Shown: positions 1-4,378, numbered from the stretch's first letter. The stretch: DNA of 6,062 nt from an uncultured Clostridia bacterium (GCA_944388645.1 CALXJO010000061.1:1-6062); one strand, 5' to 3'. The notes: generated by a model from the letters alone, not told the origin. Made by a program: numbers and translations.

Positions 1-741
1 GCAGATAAAAAAAGAATAGTAATATTAAACAAATCAGACCTAGCAGATGAGAAAGAAAATATTAAGTGGGTAAATAAATTTGAAAGTCAAAACATACCTG
101 CTATATTATGCAACTCAAATACAGGTGAAGGAATACAAAAAATTACAAGTAGAATAGAAAAGCTTATGGAAGAAGAAAAACAAAAAGCTGAAGCAAAAGG
201 GCGAATTGGAAAAATTATAAGAGTAATGATAATTGGTGTTCCAAATGTAGGAAAGTCTTCTTTAATAAATCGAATGGCTCAAAAAACATCTGCACAAGTA
301 GGAAATAAGCCAGGTGTTACAAAACAAAAACAATGGATTAGACTTTCAAATAATATTGAATTATTAGATACACCAGGAGTACTATGGCCAAGATTAGATA
401 ATCAAAAAGTTGCATTAAATCTAGCCTATACTGGAACTATCAAAAATGAAGTATTAGATGACCAAGATGTAGCATATAACCTATTAAAATATTTAATTGA
501 AGAATATAGACAAAATGTTATACAAAGATATGTATTAAGAGAAGATATAATAGATGCAATATTACATAATAAAGAATTAGAAGAAAATGAACAAATAGTG
601 GAAATAATGAATTACATAGGAGAAAAAAGAGGCGCTATAGCAAAAGGAAATAGCATAGATTTAGAAAAAGTTTCAAGAATAATATTAGATGATTTTAGAA
701 GCGGTAATTTAGGAAAAATTACATTAGAAAAAGCAAATTAA
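1..741 (+). CDS. rbgA: Ribosome biogenesis GTPase RbgA (YlqF), 5' end outside window
   Basis: RbgA is a GTPase that acts late in 50S subunit assembly in Firmicutes. The frame is open from base 1, so the gene begins upstream; 246 residues are visible, and about 45-50 N-terminal residues appear missing compared with the usual length near 280. The order of motifs is circularly permuted, as is diagnostic of the YlqF/YawG family: G4 NKSD at visible residues 10-13, G5-like CNSNTGEG at 37-44, then Walker A (G1) GVPNVGKSS at 79-87, G2 threonine in PGVTK near 107, and G3 DTPG at 123-126. The C-terminal part is the helical RNA-binding region typical of RbgA. An internal ATG at 166 gives a shorter reading that would lose G4 and G5, so it is not the real start. 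The gene ends 15 bases before mrnC, which it very likely shares a transcript with. Identification is firm from the motif order. Confidence 0.95.
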   Translation, partial: ADKKRIVILNKSDLADEKENIKWVNKFESQNIPAILCNSNTGEGIQKITSRIEKLMEEEKQKAEAKGRIGKIIRVMIIGVPNVGKSSLINRMAQKTSAQVGNKPGVTKQKQWIRLSNNIELLDTPGVLWPRLDNQKVALNLAYTGTIKNEVLDDQDVAYNLLKYLIEEYRQNVIQRYVLREDIIDAILHNKELEENEQIVEIMNYIGEKRGAIAKGNSIDLEKVSRIILDDFRSGNLGKITLEKAN

Positions 742-744
742 TAT

Positions 745-750
745 AGGAGG
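745..750 (+). promoter_or_regulatory. Ribosome binding site that fixes the TTG start of mrnC
   Basis: AGGAGG lies six bases before TTG at 757. No ATG lies at a comparable distance in this frame, and the Mini-III fold needs the residues encoded from here, so the TTG start is well supported. Confidence 0.85.
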
Positions 751-756
751 AAGAAA

Positions 757-1155
757 TTGCAAGAACTAATAGAAAGACAAAAAAATGTTGAAGAAATAAA
801 CCAAATGTCACCATTAACTTGGGCATATATTGGAGATTCGGTTTATGAATTATTTATACGAACTCATTTAGTAAATACAACAGGATTAAAACCACATAAC
901 TTACATATAGAAGCAATAAAATACGTAAAAGCAAACTCACAAAAAAATATATTAAGTAAAATACATGATGATTTAACAGAAGAAGAAAAAGATATTGTAA
1001 GACGAGGAAGAAATGCAGATAATCATCATTTACCTAAAAATGCAACAGTTGAAGAATATAAATATTCAACTGCGTTTGAAGCTCTAATTGGGTATTTATA
1101 TTTAACTAAACAAGATAAAAGATTAAAAGAAATTTTGAATAAATGTTTAAATTAA
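757..1155 (+). CDS. mrnC: Mini-ribonuclease 3 (MrnC/YazC)
   Basis: Mini-III is a dimeric RNase III-type nuclease lacking the double-strand RNA-binding domain; in Bacillus it trims the 5' and 3' ends of 23S rRNA precursor, in a reaction helped by ribosomal protein L3. The 132 residues are a single RNase III catalytic domain of the expected family size. The conserved opening SPLTWAYIGDSVYE (residues 18-31) carries the catalytic Asp27, the GRNA motif is at 84-87, and the second acidic cluster FEALIGYLYL at 107-116 carries Glu108. Translation begins at TTG. It follows rbgA by 15 bases, so two 50S-maturation genes sit together. In many Firmicutes mrnC instead follows cysS (family knowledge), so this neighbour is a local arrangement. 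A terminator overlaps its stop codon. Confidence 0.95.
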   Translation: MQELIERQKNVEEINQMSPLTWAYIGDSVYELFIRTHLVNTTGLKPHNLHIEAIKYVKANSQKNILSKIHDDLTEEEKDIVRRGRNADNHHLPKNATVEEYKYSTAFEALIGYLYLTKQDKRLKEILNKCLN

Positions 1156-1183
1156 TACATACTTACAAAAGTATGTATTTTTT
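1154..1183 (+). terminator. Rho-independent terminator of the rbgA-mrnC operon
   Basis: AATACATACTT (1154-1164) and AAGTATGTATT (1169-1179) form a perfect 11-bp stem with a four-base loop, running into six T residues at 1178-1183. The stem begins inside the mrnC stop codon, leaving no 3' untranslated spacer. Confidence 0.9.
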
Positions 1184-1260
1184 ATTGTATAGGAAAACAG
1201 GGAAAAGTCCAGATGTTTCAGACGATTATGACGAAATTGATATGTAATTAAATTCTTGTT

Positions 1261-1281
1261 TTTTGGGATACACTCCCAAAA
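1261..1281. repeat. Small inverted repeat (hairpin)
   Basis: TTTTGGGA (1261-1268) and TCCCAAAA (1274-1281) are exact reverse complements separated by TACAC. Allowing a two-base bulge, the stem extends outward through TG and CA. No T-tract follows on either strand, so it is not a standard terminator. Confidence 0.6.
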
Positions 1282-1297
1282 CAGCTTTATAATTCAC

Positions 1298-1351
1298 AGC
1301 CTCCTATGATATCATTATTTTGGAATTGCAAGAAAAAAATCATAGGAGGCT
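1298..1351. repeat. 13-bp inverted repeat with a Shine-Dalgarno-like arm
   Basis: AGCCTCCTATGAT (1298-1310) and ATCATAGGAGGCT (1339-1351) are perfect reverse complements separated by 28 bases. The right arm contains AGGAGG and the left arm its complement CCTCC. In RNA the ribosome-binding-like sequence would be paired away, but no ORF with a start codon follows at the proper distance. The structure could be the end of a lost element, or the leader of a lost gene. Confidence 0.65.
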
Positions 1352-1400
1352 AATATTATAACCAAATTTTATTAGAAAAAAATCTTTTTTTGAAATCTAG

Positions 1401-1429
1401 TTGACGAAAGCAAAGAAAAATGGTATATT
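1401..1429 (+). promoter_or_regulatory. Sigma-A promoter of tRNA-Glu
   Basis: TTGACG at 1401-1406 and TATATT at 1424-1429 are separated by 17 bases. Transcription would begin near 1436, about ten bases before the mature tRNA 5' end. Confidence 0.85.
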
Positions 1430-1446
1430 AATAAAGTAGTTTAAAT

Positions 1447-1521
1447 GGCCCCTTGGTCAAGCGGTTAAGACGCGGCCCTCTCAAGGCCGAATCATGGGTT
1501 CGATTCCCGTAGGGGTCACCA
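1447..1521 (+). tRNA. tRNA-Glu, anticodon CTC
   Basis: A full cloverleaf can be drawn. The acceptor stem is GGCCCCT (1447-1453) with AGGGGTC (1511-1517). The D arm is GTC (1456-1458) with GAC (1469-1471). The anticodon stem is CGGCC (1473-1477) with GGCCG (1485-1489). The T arm is ATGGG with CCCGT around a TTCGATT loop. The seven-base anticodon loop C-T-CTC-A-A places CTC at 1480-1482, reading GAG. The 3' CCA is encoded (1519-1521). It is a single-gene transcript with its own promoter and terminator. The CTC isoacceptor usually supplements a TTC tRNA-Glu, which is not seen in this window. Confidence 0.96.
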
Positions 1522-1528
1522 AAATAAA

Positions 1529-1562
1529 GAAGAAGTAGAGAAAGCTACTTCTTTAATTTTTT
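1529..1562 (+). terminator. Terminator of tRNA-Glu
   Basis: AAGAAGTAG (1530-1538) pairs with CTACTTCTT (1545-1553) across a six-base loop, and a run of T follows (1557-1562). The whole hairpin recurs 137 bases downstream. Confidence 0.88.
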
Positions 1563-1574
1563 ATATTAAGTAAA

Positions 1575-1587
1575 TGTACAGGGAATC
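1575..1587. repeat. Left copy of 13-bp direct repeat TGTACAGGGAATC
   Basis: The same 13 bases occur at 4232-4244, directly after the 3' end of the outer group II intron. The two copies bracket the ATPase gene and all intron remnants. Their origin (duplicated target, recombination relic or chance) is not settled by the sequence. Confidence 0.75.
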
Positions 1588-1601
1588 GAAAAGGAGGAAC
1601 A

Positions 1602-1626
1602 GAACAATGTCCGGTGGACATTGTTC
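1602..1626. repeat. Compact perfect hairpin inside the tRNA remnant
   Basis: GAACAATGTCC (1602-1612) and GGACATTGTTC (1616-1626) form an 11-bp perfect stem with a three-base GGT loop. It has a higher GC content than its surroundings and sits where the 5' part of the pseudo-tRNA should be. There is no T-tract after it, so it is not a terminator. It resembles a small dispersed palindromic (REP-like) insertion, but only one copy lies in the window. Confidence 0.7.
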
Positions 1627-1628
1627 CC

Positions 1629-1658
1629 GACGCGGGTAGATTCCCGTAGGGGTCACCA
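1629..1658 (+). pseudogene. Truncated tRNA-Glu copy
   Basis: GACGCGG (1629-1635) matches bases 1469-1475 of the intact tRNA, and 1639-1658 is identical to its 3' end including CCA. The rest of the D arm, the anticodon arm and the 5' acceptor strand are missing. It cannot fold as a tRNA. The terminator that follows is still intact. Confidence 0.75.
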
Positions 1659-1665
1659 AAATAAA

Positions 1666-1693
1666 GAAGAAGTAGAGAAAGCTACTTCTTTTT
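1666..1693 (+). terminator. Second copy of the tRNA-Glu terminator
   Basis: AAGAAGTAG (1667-1675) pairs with CTACTTCTT (1682-1690), followed by TTTTT (1689-1693). It is identical in stem and loop to the first copy, and insulates the downstream region from tRNA read-through. Confidence 0.8.
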
Positions 1694-1704
1694 ATTGTTT
1701 TAGA

Positions 1705-1795
1705 AAAACCCAGATAGTCTGATATTTTGGAAATATCTTAGAGGTAACCCCATAGATATGAAAATACTATTGGTGACAGTAGAGTGAAACTCGAA
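1705..1795 (+). ncRNA. Structured RNA remnant, probably part of group II intron domain I
   Basis: This stretch is richer in short hairpins than its flanks: GATATTT/AAATATC with a TGG loop (1721-1737), CTATTG/CAGTAG closed by a GTGA tetraloop of GNRA type (1767-1782), and GAG-TGAAA-CTC (1782-1792). The run CCCAGATAG followed by GGTAACCCCATAGATATG resembles, from memory, sequences in the 5' structural domain of clostridial group II introns. The canonical GTGYG 5' end is not visible. If correct, it is the 5' part of one of the introns whose 3' ends lie at 3480-4231. A different structured RNA is not excluded. Confidence 0.45.
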
Positions 1796-1820
1796 TAATT
1801 TTATAAATATTAAACATACT

Positions 1821-1932
1821 ATTAATAAAAAATGCGTATATACACAGAAAAAGTAAATGTATGATTGACTTATTTAATTTTTTAAGTTATGATATTAATA
1901 AAAAATGTGTATATACACAAAAAAAGTAAATG
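1821..1932. repeat. Paired 39-bp leader repeats, each with a TGTGTATATACACA-type palindrome
   Basis: Bases 1821-1859 and 1894-1932 match at 37 of 39 positions. The downstream copy contains the perfect 14-bp palindrome TGTGTATATACACA (1906-1919); the upstream copy has one change (1833-1846). The copies are 73 bases apart, close to seven helical turns. The downstream one begins inside the -10 box and covers the predicted transcription start and the leader as far as the ribosome binding site. This would suit an operator pair for a dimeric repressor (inference). Confidence 0.75.
1865..1893 (+). promoter_or_regulatory. Sigma-A promoter of the ATPase gene
   Basis: TTGACT (1865-1870), a 17-base spacer and TATGAT (1888-1893) make a strong promoter with transcription starting near 1900. 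The ATG at 1889, which would give a longer reading of the ATPase, lies in the -10 box and therefore cannot be the start used from this promoter. Confidence 0.85.
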
Positions 1933-1942
1933 GAGGTACAGA

Positions 1943-3196
1943 ATGGAAATAGCTAGAGATTTATATTTAACAAAATTAAAAAATAAGAAGAATAATAAAT
2001 TAATTAAAATTATTACAGGACTTAGAAGAAGTGGAAAGTCATATTTACTTGATCCAATATTTAAAAATTCATTGATAGCTGATGGAGTAAGAGAAGATCA
2101 CATTATAAAAGTTGATTTAGATTCTATTGAAAATAGAGACTTAACATCAGATGGATTAAATTTGTATAATTATATAATGAATAAAATTAAAGATAATGAA
2201 ATGTACTATATACTTCTTGATGAAATTCAAAAGGTAAAAGATTTTGAGAGTGTACTAAATAGTTTTTTAAGGAAAAATAATTTAGATGTATATGTAACAG
2301 GAAGTAATTCTAAATTTCTTTCTACAGACATTATTACAGAATTTAGAGGTAGAGGAGATGAAATTAGAGTTTATCCACTTTCATTTTCTGAATTTTATAA
2401 TGCATATAAGGACAAAAGGAGTGCATTAAAAGATTATATGACTTATGGAGGAATGCCATATACATTGTATTTAAAAGATTCAGAAGAAAAAAGCCAATAT
2501 TTAAATGATTTATTTAAAAATACTTACTTAAATGACATTGTTGAAAGAAATAAAATACAAAGAGAAGATATATTAGAAATTATTATTAATATGTTATCTT
2601 CTTCAGTAGGTTCTTTAACAAATCCTAAAAAATTGTGCGATACTTTTATAAGCAATGGTTATGCTGATATAAACAGAAATACGATAAATTCTTACATACA
2701 GTATTTACAAGATGCATTTTTAATAAATAAAGTAGAAAGATATGATATAAAAGGAAAAAAATATATTACGACACCTTCTAAATATTATTTTACAGATATA
2801 GGGTTGAGAAATGCAAGATTAAATTTTAGACAACAAGAAGAAGATTATTTAATGGAAAATATAATTTATAATGAATTGTTAGTCAGAGGATATAATGTTG
2901 ATGTAGGAGTAATTGAACGATTTGAAAAAGATAGTACAGATAAAACGATAAGAAAACAATTAGAAGTAGATTTTGTCTGCAATCAATCAAGTAAAAGATA
3001 TTATATTCAATCTGCTTTTGCAATACCAAATAAAGAAAAAATGGAACAAGAACAGAAATCTTTAATTAATATAAATGATAGTTTTAAAAAAATAATTATT
3101 GTTAAAGATGATATAAATCTTTGGAGAAATGAAGAAGGAATTTTAATAATAAGTTTAGAAGAATTTTTGTTAAATCCAAATAGTTTAGATTTATAG
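1943..3196 (+). CDS. AAA_14 / DUF4143 family ATPase of unknown role
   Basis: This 417-residue protein has the architecture of the abundant prokaryotic AAA_14-DUF4143 ATPases. The Walker A loop is GLRRSGKS (26-33), Walker B LLDEIQ (91-96), a sensor-type strand ends in TGSNS (119-123), and the family-typical FRGRG (134-138), PLSFSEF (145-151) and YGGMPY (168-173) follow. The C-terminal DUF4143 part has KYYFTDIGLRNARL, ENIIYNELLVRGY and LEVDFV (340-345), then YIQSAFAI; the E...D...Q pattern recalls a restriction-endonuclease-like fold, though activity is not established. The cellular role of the family is unknown. ATG 1943 is chosen because TGGAGG (1931-1936) lies six bases before it and the promoter overlaps the longer alternative at 1889. 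No signal peptide or membrane segment is seen. It is a single-gene unit with its own promoter, lies between group II intron remnants, and has no clear terminator after it. The reading frame is intact. Confidence 0.9.
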   Translation: MEIARDLYLTKLKNKKNNKLIKIITGLRRSGKSYLLDPIFKNSLIADGVREDHIIKVDLDSIENRDLTSDGLNLYNYIMNKIKDNEMYYILLDEIQKVKDFESVLNSFLRKNNLDVYVTGSNSKFLSTDIITEFRGRGDEIRVYPLSFSEFYNAYKDKRSALKDYMTYGGMPYTLYLKDSEEKSQYLNDLFKNTYLNDIVERNKIQREDILEIIINMLSSSVGSLTNPKKLCDTFISNGYADINRNTINSYIQYLQDAFLINKVERYDIKGKKYITTPSKYYFTDIGLRNARLNFRQQEEDYLMENIIYNELLVRGYNVDVGVIERFEKDSTDKTIRKQLEVDFVCNQSSKRYYIQSAFAIPNKEKMEQEQKSLININDSFKKIIIVKDDINLWRNEEGILIISLEEFLLNPNSLDL

Positions 3197-3349
3197 ACAC
3201 CACTATAATATGTATTTGGAATGATTATATGGGAAATAAACTTTGTTTTAAAATGAACTATAAAATAAATCACAAAAGTCGTTTGATTTATGTGATAAAA
3301 TTTAATAGAAATAATTTTCGAAAGTATATAGAAATTCAAAGTTTTGTAA
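3197..3349. other. Gap between the ATPase gene and the intron remnant
   Basis: No gene or clear terminator is seen. ATAAATCA (3265-3272) and TGATTTAT (3284-3291) form an 8-bp inverted repeat with an 11-base loop and no T-tract. Short reading frames in this stretch lack convincing start signals. The 5' half of the inner group II intron would be expected here but is absent. Confidence 0.55.
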
Positions 3350-3475
3350 GTCAGAAGAAAATACAAAAAGAGAAGCTCAAGGAAAAGGGCTGCAAACTGG
3401 TTAAGAGAAATAGCCAAAAGAGATACAAAACTATTTGCACACTGGAAATTTGGAATTTTACCAACGGCAGTGTAA
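3350..3475 (+). pseudogene. C-terminal remnant of the inner group II intron maturase
   Basis: Only the last 41 residues remain, ending in a natural stop at 3473-3475. The translation contains ANWLREIAKRDTKLFAHW, a sequence recognisable as the extreme C-terminus of one class of group II intron-encoded RT/maturases. In the same frame there are stops just upstream (3347-3349 and 3329-3331), so the rest of the protein is gone. The fragment ends four bases before domain V, which is the usual spacing between the maturase stop and domain V. A different-frame reading across 3229-3516 is a shadow that runs through the domain V hairpin. It has no function alone. Confidence 0.75.
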
Positions 3476-3479
3476 TTGG

Positions 3480-3550
3480 GAGCTGTATGATAGGAGACCA
3501 TCACGTACAGTTCTGAGAGAGGTTTGAGGGGAGGTTCCTCTTACCTACTT
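3480..3550 (+). ncRNA. Group II intron domains V and VI (inner intron)
   Basis: Domain V is exactly 34 bases (3480-3513). GAGCTGTA pairs with TACAGTTC, the two-base CG bulge (3504-3505) is present, TGAT pairs with ATCA, and the GAGA tetraloop of GNRA type caps the helix with one A-C mismatch below it. The catalytic AGC triad is retained at 3481-3483. Domain VI follows: AGGT (3520-3523) with ACCT (3543-3546) and GAGG (3526-3529) with CCTC (3537-3540), with an A in CCTACTT as the candidate branch point. The intron would end at CTACTT, about 3550. The features match well-known bacterial group II introns. Confidence 0.88.
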
Positions 3551-4146
3551 ACTGTATAATACTTGTTAAAAGCGAAAAAGCAGCAAACCGAGTTTTAGAA
3601 TCAATAACAAAATTTATTGAGAAGAAACTAGGATTAAAGGTAAATGCAGAGAAAAGTAAAGTAACAAGACCAACCAAAACGAAATATCTAGGATTTAGTT
3701 TTTGGATGTCAAAAAGTGGAAAATGGAAACCAAAACCACATCTAAAATCATATCAAAAACTAATAAGAAAACTAAAACAACTAACAGATAGGAGCTGGAG
3801 TATAAGCCTAGATAACAGAATAAAGAAAATAAACTACTTGATAAGGGGTTGGATAAATTACTTTAAAATAGCAAATATGAAAAAGAAAATAACAGAAATT
3901 GATGAACATCTAAGAACAAGAATAAGAGTAATAATCTGGAAACAATGGAAGAAAATAAGAACAAGATGTGAGGCGTTACAAAAATTAGGAGTACCATTTG
4001 AAATAGCATTTAATTGTGCAAATACAAGAAAAGGTTACTACCAAATATGCAAAACAAGATATATACAGTTTGCTATTAATAATGAAAGGTTAAGAAAAAG
4101 AGGTCTAGTATTTCTACTAGACCAATATGAAAAAGTTCATATTTAA
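3551..4146 (+). pseudogene. ltrA: Outer group II intron reverse transcriptase/maturase, C-terminal half
   Basis: The visible reading (about 197 residues from 3553) starts CIILVKSEKAANRV, which is what normally follows the YADD active site of group II intron RTs. RT motif 7 follows as TKYLGFSFW, then the thumb/maturase domain X with RGWINYFKI, and a C-terminal region with ANTRKGYY and NERLRKRGL. No HNH endonuclease domain is present. This fits the chloroplast-like (CL) class. A full-length protein is over 400 residues; the N-terminal half with motifs 1-5 and YADD is missing because the inner intron 3' end abuts the frame. An ATG at 3706 is internal, not a genuine start. No frameshift or stop occurs up to the natural end, so the fragment looks recently orphaned. 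Reverse transcription is impossible without the YADD half. Confidence 0.88.
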
Positions 4147-4154
4147 TATAAATT

Positions 4155-4231
4155 GAACCGCCACTTGCGAGAACCGCTTGAGTGGTGGTGTGAGAGGGGA
4201 GAAACACATTAAGTGTTATCCTCTACTCGAT
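4155..4231 (+). ncRNA. Group II intron domains V and VI (outer intron)
   Basis: ACCGCCACT (4157-4165) pairs with AGTGGTGGT (4181-4189) to form the lower stem of domain V, in the CL-class style of ACCGCC...GGTGGTGTGAGAGG. The upper stem, TGCG against CGCT around a loop holding GAA, has one extra base and a T-T mismatch compared with the usual form. Domain VI pairs AGAGG (4193-4197) with CCTCT (4220-4224) and AACAC (4203-4207) with GTGTT (4213-4217). The end CTACTCGATT is typical for this class. The start follows the RT stop by eight bases. Confidence 0.85.
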
Positions 4232-4244
4232 TGTACAGGGAATC
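4232..4244. repeat. Right copy of 13-bp direct repeat TGTACAGGGAATC
   Basis: This is identical to 1575-1587 and would be the first bases of the 3' exon of the outer intron. Confidence 0.75.
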
Positions 4245-4314
4245 AGCTTTATTCTGTTAAATGTTAAGTGTCGAAAAATGTAGATGAAAATCCAAACAAA
4301 ATTTCGTAAAACTG

Positions 4315-4342
4315 TTGACAATTTTAAAAAATAAAATATAAT
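4315..4342 (+). promoter_or_regulatory. Consensus sigma-A promoter of recN
   Basis: TTGACA (4315-4320) and TATAAT (4337-4342), both perfect matches, are separated by 16 bases. Transcription would begin near 4349. Such a strong promoter fits a gene held down by a repressor. Confidence 0.9.
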
Positions 4343-4351
4343 ATATACATA

Positions 4352-4365
4352 CAAACATTCGTTCT
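4352..4365. promoter_or_regulatory. Probable LexA (SOS) operator of recN
   Basis: CAAACATTCGTTCT matches the Gram-positive SOS box CGAACRNRYGTTYC at 11 of 14 positions, keeping the AAC and GTTC half-site cores. It lies just downstream of the -10 box, across the transcription start region and before the ribosome binding site, where a repressor would block initiation. recN is an SOS gene in many bacteria. Confidence 0.65.
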
Positions 4366-4378
4366 GGGAGGTATATAT

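Larger units (their letters stand above)
1184..1400. other. Intergenic stretch without a gene
   Basis: No convincing gene is present. The stretch holds two inverted repeats described separately (1261-1281 and 1298-1351). There is also a short open stretch at 1191-1247 whose translation ends GKSPDVSDDYDEIDM before a stop. It looks like a protein C-terminus but has no ribosome binding site and begins inside the mrnC terminator, so it is at most a gene fossil. Confidence 0.6.
1502..1691. repeat. 53-bp direct repeat of the tRNA-Glu 3' end plus terminator hairpin
   Basis: Bases 1502-1554 and 1639-1691 are identical over 53 positions, an offset of 137. The unit contains the T loop and 3' strand of the acceptor stem, the CCA, and the terminator hairpin. 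The two copies diverge immediately after, in the T-tract. This is either a tandem duplication of the tRNA locus followed by deletion, or an attachment-site type duplication left at a tRNA 3' end by an integrating element. Confidence 0.92.
3350..4231 (+). mobile_element. Nested group II intron remnants (broken twintron)
   Basis: Two intron 3' ends lie in the same orientation and interlock. The inner intron contributes a maturase C-terminus (3350-3475) and domains V-VI (3480-3550). The outer intron's reverse transcriptase resumes at the next base (3551), runs to its stop (4146), and is followed by its own domains V-VI (4155-4231). The inner element therefore sits inside the outer intron's protein gene. 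Neither intron has its 5' structural domains or RT N-terminal part in this block, so neither should be able to splice or move by itself. Confidence 0.8.

Noticed and set aside
1261..1281. Hairpin considered as a terminator
   Set aside because: The GC-containing stem is not followed by a T-run on either strand, and the rbgA-mrnC operon already has a strong terminator at 1154-1183.
1502..1691. CRISPR-like repeat array
   Set aside because: There are only two copies, and the repeated unit is identifiable as tRNA 3' end plus terminator.
3265..3291. Inverted repeat after the ATPase gene considered as its terminator
   Set aside because: The stem is eight A/T-dominated pairs with an 11-base loop and no downstream T-tract, about 70 bases after the stop.
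3007..3504. 165-codon open frame on the minus strand
   Set aside because: It is antisense to the ATPase 3' end and the intron remnant. Its Phe/Ile/Ser-rich translation is what AT-rich antisense DNA gives.
3229..3516. 95-codon open frame on the plus strand
   Set aside because: It runs through the domain V hairpin of a group II intron and overlaps, in a different frame, the recognisable maturase C-terminus at 3350-3475. It has no convincing ribosome binding site.
3706..4146. 146-residue RT protein starting at ATG 3706
   Set aside because: The ATG is internal; homologous residues continue upstream to 3551. It is a broken RT, not an independent small gene.
4269..4275. TGTCGAA resembling a Spo0A box upstream of recN
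   Set aside because: It is a single seven-base match about 45 bases before the -35 box, without a partner site; such a match is expected by chance fairly often.
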